From Taxillus chinensis (taxonomy: Eukaryota; Streptophyta; Magnoliopsida; Santalales; Loranthaceae), in the NCBI GenBank assembly GCA_023512835.1, contig CM042088.1, positions 57,781,579-57,845,578 of the forward strand: a stretch of 64,000 bases of DNA, given 5' to 3'. Position numbers and translations under genes: made by a program. Below the pieces are notes generated by a model. It did not search any database. It was given only the letters and a program-made list of their open reading frames with translations, and was not told the DNA's origin. This document shows, piece after piece, positions 11,168 to 23,407 of the stretch (within the stretch, counting starts at the first letter, position 1; the number at the start of each line of letters is the position of its first letter).

Positions 11168-12290
11168 ATGACAAACGGAGGATCTGTTGTCATTAGTGGC
11201 CATGAAGGCCGCGAGAAGGAGCACAACGCTAAGAAACGAAAGAGAGACAAGTCCATTTCGAGGGAAATATGTTTGCTAGAGAGTCAGCTAGACAAAGTGA
11301 AGTTAACATTAACCGACCAGATGGAGGTGATCGAGGAGCACACTGGAAGCATCGAAAGGCTGGAGTTAGAGGGTGACGAAAGCTATGGGAGGATGCAAGG
11401 GCTTCTCAACTCCGTTATTGATGACATGAACTTTTGATTCAAGGGCTTAAAGGATTCTCTCATGTCCCAAATCATGGCGATGTAGGCGGAAATCAAAGAG
11501 ATCAAGGCGGATTGGTCTCTCTGCAAGATGACGGTCACCCAAGGTGGCGTGGCGGCCATTCCAATTCCAAAATCGACATACCGAAGCCTAAGACCTATGT
11601 TGGGTTAAGGAATGCGAGGGAGTTAGACAACTTCCTCTGGACCATGGAGCAATACTTTGATGCCTCGAATATTGTGGATGAGGCAAAGAAGGTGAACACC
11701 GCTCTACTATACTTAGTCGATTCGGCTATGGTGTGGTGGAGGCGACGATATACCGACAAGGAGTGCGGCTTATGCATCATCGACAATTGGGCGGATTTCA
11801 AGCGAGAGATCAAGGCCCAATTCTATCCTAGAATGCGGAGGACGAGTCCTGGGCGAAACTTTGGTGCCTTACCCACAAAGGTACAGTGCGGGAGTACGTT
11901 CGCGAATTTTCAGAATTGATATTGGAGATTTTGGATATGTCTGCAAAGGATTCCTTATTTTCCTTCATAGACGGATTGCAACAGTAGGCGAAGTTAGAGC
12001 TCCAGTGGATAAATATGCAGGACCTGGCGTCGGCCATGACAATGGCCAAATCACTCATTGAATACAAGAAGCCGGAGAAGGCCACAAGTTCTTCATCGAT
12101 TTCTAAGGCGAACATGTTCCACAAGGAGAAATGTGGGGGAGACAACCGAAGTGAAAGAAAAGGAGACCCTTCCAACCGTCTTAGTACTATCGTCCAAAAT
12201 ATTTCGCGAATTGTTCCAAGGACGGGGAGAAGCCAAGAATCTCTTGTTTCCTTTGTGAAGGCCCTCACAAGGCATTTAAGTGCCTAAAGC
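11168..12290 (+). pseudogene. Chromovirus gag, broken
   Basis: The frame opens at 11168 (MTNGGSVVI) with a charged, coiled-coil-prone N-terminus. It is interrupted near 11435, then continues in another frame with a retrotransposon gag core (PKTYVGLRNARELDNFLW, ALLYLVDSAMVWWRRRY) to about 11830. A CCHC zinc knuckle (CFLCEGPHKAFKC) lies at about 12250-12290. Gag forms the cytoplasmic particle that packages the element RNA. Several frame changes and stops rule out function. Confidence 0.85.
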
Positions 12291-12314
12291 GCTCAAAGCT
12301 CTCTGCGATAATCA

Positions 12315-14270
12315 ATGAAGACGAAGAGAGGGATGCGAGGGATCCAAGATTTGGTTCTTTGCAACTCCTCAATGCAAACAAGGCGAAGGTGGAGGTGCCA
12401 CCATCCGGAAGACAGAAGGAGCACATATACGTGCTCGCTAAGGCCAACAACCTTGAAACTAAGGCCTTGGTGGACACAGGTGCAACCAACGACTTGATCA
12501 AAGTGGAGGAAGCTTATAGACTGGGGATAGTCTACAAGGAAGAGAAGGGCTGGTAGAAGGCAGTGAACTCCAGTGCCAATCTAATCCATGACGTTGCTCG
12601 AGGTGTCGAGCTAAGTATCGGCAAGTGGAGAGGCAAGGTAAATCTCTCCGTGGTGTCGATGGATGACTATCCCATGGTGTTGGGGATGGAATTCGTTGAC
12701 CAGGTGCGGGCAATTTCGATTCCTAGAACCAACACAATGTGCATCATGGGCGAGAGAAAGATGTGCATGGTGAAGGTAATGAGGGAGGAAGTGCTCAAGG
12801 CAAAGTTTCTTTCGGTGCTCCAACTATCCAAAGGAGTTAGGCGACAGGAGCCAACCTTCATTGCCATGGTAAAGGAACGATGTCCAAATATTAGGGAAGA
12901 GCCCCCAACAAAAGTGAAAGCAGTCCTTGAAGAGTTTGGGGACGTTATGCTACTCAAACTCCCCAAACAACTTCCGCTAAAGTGGGAGGTGAACCACAAG
13001 ATCGAGCTAGAGGTAGGTACAAGGCCTCCTGTTGCGGTTCCCTATCGGATGGCACCCCTGGAGTTAGAGGAACTTTGGAAACAATTGAAGGACTTATTGG
13101 ATGCTGAGTTCATTCGGCCATCCAAAGTGTCATTTGGAGCACTGGTGTTGTTCCAAAAGAAGCATGATGGGTCGATGCGGATATGCATTGACTTCATGGC
13201 GCTAAACAAGATAACGGCGAGGAATAGCTACCCCATCCCACTTATATCCGACCTGTTTGATCAACTTGGTGCTACGAGATGGTTCTCAAAGCTAGACTTG
13301 CGGTCGGGATATTAGCAAGTGCGGATAGCCGAAAGTGATGAGGTAAAGACGGCGTTCGTCACAAGATATGACTCTTATGAGTTCTTGGTAATGCCTTTTG
13401 GCCTCACAGATGCCCCTATCACATTCTGTACCATGATGAACCGGATCTTCTAACCATACTTGTACAGATCCGTCGTGGTGTACCTTGATGACATTGTCGT
13501 CTACAGCAAAAGCTTGGAGGAGCACAAGGCACACCTACGGCGGGTTTTCCAAATCTTAAGAGAGAACTAACTTTTTTTGTGAAGAAGGAGAAATGTGACT
13601 TTGTAAAGAAGGAGGTGCCCTTTTTGGGTTACATCATTGGCGGCGGCAAGTTAAAAATGGATAACAAGAAAGTGTTAGCCATCATGGAATGGGAGATGCT
13701 GAAGAAAGTCCCTGAGATGCGTTTCTTCCTTGGCTTGGTTAACTACTATAAAAGACTCATTCGCGGCTATTCCCACATTGTCGCACCCTTGACGGAACTG
13801 TTGAAGAAGAACAAGACTTAGGTGTCGGATGATGCTTGCCATGAGGCGTTTGAGAAGTTGAAGCAAGCGGTGACAAGCAGATCGGTGATGGCACTATCAA
13901 ACCATGTGAAACCTTATGAAGTTCACACCGATTCTTCAAGCTTTACCATTGGTGAAGTTCTTATGCAGGAGGAGCATTCGGTAGTATACGAAAGCCGGAA
14001 GCTCAATGACACCGAATGAAGGTATGCGGTGCATGAAAAGGAGATGACGGTAGTTATGCATTGCCTTCAGGTGTGGAGGCATTACTTGCTAGGGTCTAAG
14101 TTCATGGTGAAGACGGATAACATTGCTACGAGTTATTTCCTAACTCAAGGAACTTAACTCCGAAGCAAGCAAGGTGGCAAGGACTCCTAGCTAAATTCGA
14201 CTTTGTGCTCGAGTATAAACCTGGCACAAATAATGTGGTGGCTGGTGCACTAAGTCAGAAGGCGGAATTT
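12315..14270 (+). pseudogene. Chromovirus pol, 5' part: protease, reverse transcriptase, RNase H
   Basis: The aspartic protease is seen as ALVDTGATNDLI at about 12460-12500. Reverse transcriptase runs from about 13000 to 13560, with the catalytic motif [10 protein letters not shown] near 13480 and MPFGLTDAP before it. RNase H follows at about 13830-14150 (VHTDSSS, EKEMTVVMHCL, VKTDN). Stops interrupt at about 12554, 13313, 13452, 13568, 13819 and 14017, so no polyprotein can be made. In a live element these activities mature the particle and copy RNA into DNA. Confidence 0.9.
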
Positions 14271-15300
14271 CCAACCATTAGCCAATCACAATTCCCCCTG
14301 GTGGACAAACTGAAGGAAGGAATGGAGCATGATTCATTAGCCAAGTCCTTGGTGGAATGCGTCAAGGCTGGAAAGACGAGGTGATTTTGGCAAAGGGATA
14401 ACTTGCTCCATACTTGAGGGGAACGGGTGTACATTCCTAAATGGGGAAATTTGAGGAGAGATATCCTCAAAGAATATCACGACTCGCGGTGGGCAAGCCA
14501 TCCTAAGAGTCAATTCTACCTTGGCATTGGTGGAAAGAAGCTACTACTGACCTAAACTCTACGAGGACGTCCAAGTGTACGTGCAGACTTGTCTTATGTG
14601 CCAACAAGACAAGATAGAGAATCGGCAATCGGCGGGATTGTTAGAACCTTTGCCTATTCCGGAAAGACCTTGGAAGAGCATCTCCATGGACTTCATTATT
14701 TGTCTACCAAGATCCAAAGGATGGGGCACGATCATTGTGGTGGTCGACCGATTCTTGAAGTATGGAGTTTTCATTCCAACTCTAAGAGATTGCACGGCAG
14801 ATGACACGGCCCGATTATTCTTTAAGTACATTGTGAAGTACTAGACATTCCAAAGACAATCGTGAGCGATCGGGACTCACGGTTTATTGGGTGGTTTTGG
14901 ACCGAGCTGTTCCGGATAATGGGTTCGAACTTAAACTTTTCAACAAGTTTCCACCCACAAATAAATGACCAAACTGAATGTGTCAATGGCTTACTGGAGC
15001 TGTATCTGAGGCACTATATGTGTGCCAATCAAAGAGATTGGGCCAAGTTACTGGACATAGCCCAATTCTCGTATAACTTGTAGAAGATCGAGTCTACGAA
15101 CGAGAGCCCGTTCGAACTTGCAATTGGGCAACAACCATTGACACCAACTTCCATCACTCGGGGGTACACTGGAAAGAGCCCCACAACATTCAAGTTTGCA
15201 AAAGGATGACATGAATAGACGGATCTAGCCAGGGCATACTTGCACAAAGCGGTGAACAAGATGAAGAAGTGGGTGGATCAACAAAGGAAACCCTTAGAAT
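14271..15300 (+). pseudogene. Chromovirus integrase, 5' part, cut by the hAT element
   Basis: The zinc-binding end is seen as TCLMCQQDK near 14600. The catalytic triad motifs are SMDFIICLP (about 14685), VSDRDSRF (about 14860) and NDQTECVNGLLE (about 14970). The block near 15000-15180 matches the isolated scrap at 54,165-54,350. Stops lie at about 14842 and 15081. The reading is cut at 15300, where the hAT begins, and resumes at 21437. Confidence 0.9.
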
Positions 15301-16046
15301 TAGGGGTGTAAAACGGTCCGGTCCGGTCCGGTCCATCATGGACCGGGCCTAAACGGGCTAGCCAGTTTAGGCCCACAATTTATACGGACTAAGATTTTCT
15401 TGGTCCAGTCCAGTCCGCGTATGGATCGGACCGGTCCGCGGACCAATCCGTTTTTCAATAAACTTAATTTTAAATTTAAAGCTAATAAAAACAATAATAA
15501 TTCTTTAATTTTCAACTTCCCAACAAGAAAAATATAGAGTAGGCAACAGCCAAAATGTCAACTAAGCTTTAAACAAATTCACTCAAAGTCTCAGATTAAT
15601 TCTAAGTTTTAAACAAATTGAAAAAACAAAACATATGGAGCAGGCAGCAAGCTCGATAGAGGCAGCAGGCAGAAGGATGGGTAGAGGCAGCAGGCAACAG
15701 GATGGGCAGAGGTAGCAGGCAGCAGGTAGGGCAGCAACCAAAATGTCAACTAAGTTTTAAACAAATTCACTCAAAGTCTCAAATTAATTCTAAGTTTTAA
15801 ACAAATTGAAAAAACAAAACATATGGAGCAGGCAGAAAGCTGGGCAGAGGCAGCAGGTAGCAAGCTAGGCAGAGGCAGCAAGTTGGCAGGGCAGCAGGCA
15901 GCATGGCAGCCAATGAGCAAAATTGCAAAAAGGTAGCTTGCAGCTACAGCCCCTATACAATAAATAAAATTTTAAAAACATAGAATTTGATAATGCCAAT
16001 GTAAAATTTCAAAAAGATTGCACATAACACAAATTTCAGAACCAAA

Positions 16047-18026
16047 TGTCACGCCCCGGATTTCCAACCCGAGGAGACCGGAACGTGACCCTCCCTTTAC
16101 CCGAGTTTGGATAAAGGGGTATGATACAACATACACTTCACACTTTATTTTCAGAGACAAAATTATATATTTATTGAGTCTAAACATAACAAATGTATCC
16201 AAAACATGCTTTTATCACATTAAACTCCTCCTTACAATATCTCCCCACTGGGGTTATATCAACTCCCACAAAATAACATAAATGAAAGACAGTAAAGTAA
16301 ATAGGGTCTTCCACCTTGAGGTCCCACCTAACGCCTGTATGTTCTTGAAAGAAAACACAACATAGAGGGAGGGGTGAGCAACCACAGCTCAGTAGGGATC
16401 ATGTCTCCCCAACCCATCCCATGCTCCTAGAGTCTACATGAGGGTGTGTACAGGTGCAGTGTAGTGACAATAAGATATAAACAGATTGTGTTCCACAATC
16501 ACACGGCACACACATATCCACGGCCATACAGGCTTAGCCATATAGGCTAACATATCCACAGCCACTCAGGCTTAGCCACACGGGCTAACATATCCACAGC
16601 CTCTCAGGCTTAGCCACACGGGCTAACATATCCATGGCCATATAGGCTTAGCAACACGGGCTAACATATCCCAGACCTCTCAGGCTTAGCCACACGGGCT
16701 AACATATCCACGGCCATATAGGCTTAGCCACATGGGCTAACAGTTCCAGTCCCAGGCTTCCACAGCCACCGGGTTCCACAAACACAGCATACAAGGTCAC
16801 ACAGGCATTAAACCAAACACGTAGCATACACACTTTCCCAGGCATAATACCAAACACTTAGTTCGCACAGCCCATCAGGCATAAAATCAAACACTTGACA
16901 TGCATAGTCTCATAGGTATTTTACCAAACGCTTAACATGCATACATTCACAAACCCACAAACCCAGCCACACAGGCATATTATCAAACACATACTAGGCA
17001 TATTCACACAGACATATTCACACAGGCATTTTATCGAACACTTGATATGCACTCACCATCCAACACCAAAATACATCAAAAACCGCCATTGAAGGCCAAC
17101 ATTCATATAGGAGGTCACACCTATATGAATTTACATATAAATAATATAGCAATAGCAATAGAAACTCGATAAATCCTCTACACAGGGCCTAACCCTGGAA
17201 CAGACCAGGTGAGACAGAACCCCTACCTTAAAGAAGATCCTCCTTGCTCCCGCGCTAGATGCCGTCCTCCCCACGCAAGACGCTCTGGCAGCAACCGGCA
17301 GTTCTCCTCCTTTCCCTCTCTCTAGCTCTCTCTCTCCACCACGGCCGCCGCAGTGGTGAAAAACCCCTAACCCTAGAACAAGGAGTCTCCTCATCCTTAT
17401 ATAGACCTCCCACTATCAAAATGACGTAGTTTTAATTAAGTGAAACCCAGGATCAAAACGATGTAGTTTTGATTACACAAGCTACCACCTTCTCGCTTCC
17501 ATACACGCCAAAATATCCACAATTCCAACATGGTCCTTTGGGGAAAAATCATTAGAATGACAAAACCAAGGTAACCATGCAAAAACATGCCTGCACGCCA
17601 ATTTGAACGCCAATTCCCCAATTGGCGTGCAGCTCCAAATGCACTCAAACTTCACCCCAAGCCTCCTTGCATCTTGTAGAGGTCTGAGAAGCAAAAATAT
17701 GCTTGCACGTGAAATTGGTGAATTCACGTGCAGCTCCAAATGCTCTGAAATTTCTGTGGTAGGTAGAGAACCTCATTCTAAGAAACTTTTGTTCTTGCAC
17801 GCCAATTGTTTGAGGCCATCTACCCTATCAAAAGTGAGCTCCAAGATCAGCCAAAACATCTTAAAACCGCCTGCATACGCATAACATCTTCTTAGGGCAT
17901 AAAGGTACGTTATCACTTGTCACATGCACCTCCCAAAAGTCCCCTCTTGGGCTCATCTCTTTCCTCAAACTTGTGCACCAACATCCAAGGTGTTTGTGGT
18001 TAACTTCTTACACACGGGTCATTACA
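16047..18026 (-). mobile_element. Solo LTR (1980 bp) of a Ty3/gypsy element, inside hAT copy A
   Basis: It begins TGTCACGCCCCGG and ends GGGTCATTACA, so on the minus strand it runs TGTAATGACCC to GCGTGACA. It is flanked by a perfect 5-bp duplication CCAAA (16042-16046, 18027-18031). The second hAT copy has the undisturbed site at 23308-23312, direct proof of insertion. No internal coding region remains, so it is a recombination product. A TATA-like motif on the minus strand is at 17396-17404. Confidence 0.95.
16513..16743. repeat. 38-bp minisatellite inside the solo LTR, six copies
   Basis: The phrase CATATCCACGGCC...CTTAGCCACACGGGCTAA recurs with exact 38-bp spacing at 16513, 16551, 16589, 16627, 16665 and 16703, with a partial seventh at 16741. 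Copies differ by a few bases. Confidence 0.95.
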
Positions 18027-18131
18027 CCAAAGAAGTAAAATTCCAGCATTATTGTACATAATACAAAATTCCAAAAACATAATTTAAGATTGTACAAAAC
18101 AAGCAAAGCAAGCAACAAATACATACCTATA

Positions 18132-20524
18132 TCAAGGGGAACCCATAATGACTTCATCTTCTTCCATATTAATATTATTTGAACATTTGACAGATTCATT
18201 ATTCTCACCGATTTCATCATCTTCCCAACCTACAAAGTTACAATTTACAAATAAAAGTTGAATAAAATTTCACTAGACTTTATATTTAAGAAAAACAACT
18301 TTTTAAATATAAAAATATTACCATTATGAGTGAAACCGTAAAGCCAACTACGCGTGCAAATGAGAGCTTGAACATTTTTATGGAGTAAACGACTTCTATA
18401 CTTGTTTAACACACGTCCTCCAATACTAAAAGCTAATTCAGAAGCAACGGTAGTTATAGGTATACTTAACAAGTCAAATGCCATATTAGCTAAGATGGGA
18501 AATTTAATACTGTGATCCTTCCACCATTTCAAGATATCCAAGTCTTTATTAGCGACATAATCAAGCTTTGGCATATCCAAATATTGTTCTAATTGAGACT
18601 TGGAACTTGAATCAACATCATCCTCATCTTCTGCCAAATTCATCCACATCTATTCATACATTTAATGCAAAGAAAGAATCAGTAAACAAAAAAATCAATA
18701 AAGCTAAGAAATAAATAATTTAGAGTTTACATACATTTGAAATAGAACCCATAGGAATTGATAACGAGGAAACTTCAATTTGTTGTTGATGATGTGAAGA
18801 TGTAATAATATCCTTCTTAGCATATTCTTCATAAAGCATGAAAAACTTATTCTTCACCACATTTAACCTTTCTTGAGCAACATGAGGATGAATTCTTGAA
18901 TAACAACGCTTCAACATTGTCAATTTTACTCTTGGATCAAGAACCACTACCATTACAAGTAAAACATTGTACTCACTCCAATACTTGTCAAACTTGTTCT
19001 TCATCTGAGAAGCCATTACCCTTAACACCTCATCTTGTCCATTCAAATGATCCAAAAGAAGCAACTCAATTTGCCAAACTTGGCTAAAATATAAGTTGGC
19101 AGTTGGATAACTAGAACCGGATATCAACTTTGTCATCTCATAAAATGACATCAAAAATTGACTTATCTTTTCTCCTCTTATCCACTCCTCACTTGATGGA
19201 CAATACTTATAATTGCTATCATTTAAAGCAAACATAGCAAATGCTCGTTTGTATCTTAAAGCACTTTGAAGCATTAAATAAGTAGAGTTCCATCGAATGG
19301 GCATATCTAAGACCAAATATCCAGATATACCAATTTCACACCTTTGCACACATTCTTCAAAACTTCTCATTCTAACCTCTGATCCCTTCACATATTTGAT
19401 GCTTTCTCGAATTTTTTCATTACAAGAAGAAATCACTTTCAATCCATCTTGAACAATCAAATTTAAAATATGAGCACAACATCAAACATAAAAAAATTCA
19501 CCATCACAAAGTAAACCATCTTGCAGACTGAGCTGATCTCTAACATTGGCTTGCATATTATCATTAGAAGAAGCATTGTCCAAAGTAATAGAAATAATCT
19601 TCTTGCTTATCCCCCAATCATTTATAATTTTCATTACCTTCTTAACTATTTGAAAACCCGTATGTGGAGGTGGCATATCATAGAATGCAAGAATCTTACT
19701 AGTTAATTTCTAATCTACATCAACAAAATGTGCAGTCAAACAAAGATATCCCTCATTACTACAAGCTGTCCACAAATCACAAGTAAGACATATTCTGCCA
19801 TGAATTTCAGTCAAGCACTGTTTTAAGTTTTTTTTTCGCTATCATCATAAAGCCTCCAAACATCTGATGCAGCAGTAATTCGAGAAATACACTTCACTTC
19901 AGGGTTTAAGTATTTCCACACATTTCCACACCTTTCTAATTCCATCATACTCAACATATGCAAAAGGGAGATCATGCTTGATAATAGATATTGCTACTAA
20001 ATCCCGAAAAATCTTTTGATCTATTTTTTTACTTCTCAATTTTCCCTGTTGATCAATAAAGAGATGAGGAATACTTGGATGTTTCAAAGCTCTTAGTCCC
20101 TTACATTTTCCCATATGATGAGTAAGAGTTGATGTACCATATTTGGTACCACCGGCTACATAAGATTCCCCACATCTTTACATTGAGCACGTGGCTTTCC
20201 ATCATTGCAAATGCCCAAATCCTCAAAATAAACCCATACATCAGAAGTTTGCTTCTTAGATTTCTTAGCTTGACTTTCACTCATTTCATTTTCAATTTGA
20301 GGTTCAGATTCATTTGTGCTTTGATCAAGTGATTCAAGTCTATGTTTATCACGAGAAGACTGTTCAATTCCATTACCAGTTCCTGACTCATCCAAATCAA
20401 CGTCATGCAAGTGCAAACTATGTTCAGGCGCCATGTTATAGTGCGTAGTGCAGTGTGCAAATCCACTGTCCAATGAGAGTGAGCCAGCGACAAACATCCA
20501 AACATGAAACATACAACCAAGCAT
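18132..20524 (-). pseudogene. hAT transposase, copy A, broken
   Basis: Read right to left: an N-terminal Ser/Glu-rich region with a BED-like zinc finger start (SDVWVYFEDLGICNDGKPRA), a central catalytic region (PPPHTGFQI, then ITLDNASSND), an MPIRWNSTYLMLQSALR segment, a middle helical part (18720-19460), an intron, the C-terminal dimerisation region (18245-18649, LLSIPITTVASELAFSIGGR), another intron and an acidic tail. In live elements it cuts and pastes DNA bearing the matching termini. A one-base deletion in the BED finger, TGG to TAG near 19712, and a TGA near 19480 kill this copy. The catalytic-region Glu motif reads ASELAF. Confidence 0.92.
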
Positions 20525-21436
20525 GAGAGATCAAACACAATTGATATAATTTCAAAAATAGTACCATACTATAATTAAATAATTAAACCATACCAAAAGC
20601 ATAAACAAAAATAGTATACCAGTAAACAAATAAACCAATGTACCAAAATAAAAAAACTAAAAACGAAATTAGCAAAAAAACTAATTTAGAGTAGTCTTCG
20701 GTTTAGCAAACGAAATTGGAAAAAAAACAGTGTGCTTAAATTAGCAAAAAATAACTTCGGTGTGCTCACGTTGCCGGACTGGGGAGCAATGCGCGGACGG
20801 ACAGCGGCGCGGGGAGCAGCTCGGTGGAGTCGCGGGAGCAGATCGGCGGATTGGGACGAGGACAACGGCGCAGGGAGCTATCTGTCGAGTTGATCGACGA
20901 ACGAGACGATGGGACGACGGTCGATGGGTTGCGTGGCTGCGCCTGGCGAGACACGGAAGATGCCTCTCGTGTCGTCGGGTGACGCGGCGGAAGAGGGGAA
21001 GACGCAGTCGCGGAAGAGGGGAAGACGCGGTCGCGGAAGACGCCTCTCGGTCAGTCGGTCTCGGCCTCTGCTCTAGGGTAGGGTAACTGGGTAAGCGGTA
21101 ACGGCTGTAGGGTAAATGGAAAATTAGAAATGCCAAAATGCAATAATGCATATGCAATTTGCCATATTGCGACAGGCCGACAGCGATAATGCGATGCGTA
21201 CGGGTAAAATTAAAATTTTATATGTTAATTAACTTTGGACTGCTGACTGGACATCACATGGAGTGGATCCGCGGACCGGTCCGGGTCCGTCAAGTGTTGG
21301 TCCGCACGGATCATGAGCCAAACGGACTAGCCCGTTTAGGCCCGTGATTAAAATGGACCAGGTTTAGAGTGGTCCGGTCCGCTTCGGTCCGCCCGGTCTG
21401 CGGACCGGCGGTCCATTTTTCACCCTTACTTAGAAT

Positions 21437-21961
21437 TTTAGGAAGGAGACATGGTGATGCTCAAACTCCTTCCGCACCAAACCAAAGCACTTAGACAACT
21501 GCATAAGGGTTTGGTGCGACACTATGAGGGGCCTTTTAAAGTTCTTAAGAGAGTTGGGAAGGTCTCATACAAATTGGACCTCCCAACTAGCTTACAAAGG
21601 CATCCGGTATTCCATGTTAGTTTCTCAAGCCTTACCATGAAGACTTGGAAGATATGAGCGGACAATGGGCAGTGCAGACACCAACAACATCAATGGGAAA
21701 GACCTACGACAAAGTGATAGAGAAAATCCACTCTTGTAGAGTCGTGTCAAGTAGGGACGTATATCCAAGTCGGGTGGAGTACTACGTCCAATGGAAGAAC
21801 AGGCCGGTTGAAGAAGCAATCTGGGAGATTGAAGATCTGGGACAATTCTCCAAGGAGATTGAAGAGTACCAGGAAGAAACCGAACGCTACATCGACAAGT
21901 TCGACGGGTTCGAGGAAGCCAAAGACGCAATGAGGACGCTGTGAAATCGGGTGGGGGAGAA
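21437..21961 (+). pseudogene. Chromovirus integrase C-terminus and chromodomain
   Basis: Right of the hAT the retroelement frame resumes with the integrase GPF/Y region (LVRHYEGPFKVLKRVGKVSY, 21500-21570), then about 21690-21890 a chromodomain (YYVQWKNRPVEEAIWEIEDL). Chromodomains steer integration to particular histone-marked chromatin. A TAG lies just after the hAT junction, and the frame shifts near 21650. A purine tract then leads into the 3' LTR. Confidence 0.9.
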
Positions 21962-22346
21962 TGTCACGGACCAAGGCTTATCCTAGCACACTTAGGCTAT
22001 TTTGGGGTATTTTCCCTTTGTAAAGTGTTGTAACTTAGTTTATAGAGTGAGTTGTAAAGATTTAAATACTCAGTTAGAAATGATATCTCTTGGTGTCAGA
22101 ACCAGAAAAGTGTTAATATCTATATGTAGGGAAGTGATGTTGTAAAGCTTTCAAGCAATCAATACAATCGTTTGTTGCCTTCATTCAATCTTTCTTCCAC
22201 TAAACACTTCCCTACACAATTGCTTTACAATGGATCGATAACTTTCGATCCAAATGCGACAAGTTAGGCTGACCTAGCGTTCCATCGTATGAGTGGGAAC
22301 TAGGTGCCGCATGGGTTAAGATGCTATAAAGGCTGACCTCGTGACA
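21962..22346 (+). repeat. Chromovirus 3' LTR
   Basis: Starts TGTCACGGACCAAGG directly after the purine tract and ends CTCGTGACA. It aligns with 10720-11100 throughout. Confidence 0.88.
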
Positions 22347-22726
22347 CACGGGGGGTGATGAGGGAAGACAAGACGTAGGGGGAGTGGGGAGCGACGGGTG
22401 GCAGTGCAACAGATTAGGGGGGAGGGAGGGGACTAGGGTGACGAGCTTGGTAGATCTTGGGAGGGAAGTATGTAGATCCGGTGACCTCTGCTACTTGGGT
22501 AGCAAGCTCAGGGGGACGGGATTGGGCAGCAGGGATGTAAGGTTGGGCGATGGGGATGAGGGGGCAGGGTTGGGCTGTGGGATTGAGGGGGGAAGGTAAA
22601 AAAATTATTTAAAAATTATAACGGTAAAAGAATATTTGTGATTTTTAAAATTTCTATAACATTTTTATTTTTAATTAATCAAACACCTATAATCTGCTTT
22701 TAAATTTTATAACACTTTTCTTGGTC
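22347..22726. other. Purine-rich then AT-rich spacer between two elements
   Basis: 22347-22600 is G-rich on the plus strand with only low-complexity open frames, and resembles the G-rich patch left of the chromovirus. 22600-22726 is AT-rich. No gene was seen. Confidence 0.5.
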
Positions 22727-23407
22727 CGGTCTGGTCCGCGGACCAGTCCGTTTTTCAATAAACTTAATTTTAAATTTAAAGCTAATAAAAACAGCAATAA
22801 TTCTTTAATTTTCAACTTCCCAACAAGAGAAATATAGAGCAAGCAACAACCAAAATGTCAACTAAGCTTCAAACAAATTCACTCAAAGTCTCAAATTAAT
22901 ACTAAGTTTTAAACAAATTGAACAAACAAAACATATGGAGTAGGCAGCAAGCTCGATAGAGGCAGCAGGCTAGGCAGAGGCAGCAGGTAGCGGGCAGGGC
23001 AGCAGCCAAAATGTCAACTAAGTTTTAAACAAATTCACTCAAAGTCTCAAATTATTTCTAAGTTTTAAACGAATTAAAAAAATAAAACATATGGAGCAGG
23101 CAGCAAGCTCGGCAGATGCGAAGAATGCAACGACAACAAAGCAAGAAGAAAAGAAAGCGGCAAAGCGGCGCGGGCAAGCGGTGGCAAACGACAGACGGCA
23201 ACAAATGAGCAAAATTGCAAAAAAGTATAATAAAATTTTAGAAACATAGAATTTGATAATGCCAATGTAGAATTCCAGAAAGATTGCACATAACACAAAT
23301 TTCAGAACCAAAGAAATTCCAGCATTATTGTACATAATACAAAATTCCAAAAACATAATTTAAGATTGTACAAAACAAGCAAAGTAAGCAACAAATACAT
23401 ACATATA

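Larger units (their letters stand above)
15301..21428 (-). mobile_element. hAT DNA transposon (RICESLEEPER/DAYSLEEPER-type), copy A
   Basis: Termini are TAGGGGTGTAAAACGGTCC on the left and the inverted counterpart ending CACCCTTA on the right. Both sides carry the 8-bp duplication CTTAGAAT (15293-15300, 21429-21436). Subterminal regions are packed with GGTCCG/CGGACC motifs, expected transposase-binding repeats. The transposase is on the minus strand, with a GC-rich leader block at about 20760-21080. Removing the solo LTR inside it leaves about 4.1 kb. It sits within the integrase region of the chromovirus. Confidence 0.92.
10720..22346 (+). mobile_element. Ty3/gypsy chromovirus, decayed, interrupted by a hAT element
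   Basis: The order is 5' LTR (10720-11100), primer site, gag, protease, reverse transcriptase, RNase H, integrase, [hAT insertion 15301-21428], integrase C-terminus, chromodomain, polypurine tract (GGGTGGGGGAGAA) and 3' LTR (21962-22346). The chromodomain places it among chromoviruses. Many in-frame stops show it is inactive. The LTRs differ at several percent of sites by eye, so it is an old insertion. A clear 5-bp duplication is not visible: left flank CCGCA, right flank CACGG. Confidence 0.9.

Noticed and set aside
20741..21157. GC-rich open frames at the hAT 5' end (also 26025-26372, 27562-27819, 29095-29423)
   Set aside because: The block is repeated in each hAT unit, but its frames differ between units through indels. 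More likely a GC-rich leader or promoter than coding.
10715..22351. Five-base target duplication around the chromovirus
   Set aside because: Flanks CCGCA and CACGG do not match; the insertion is old or its borders have been altered.
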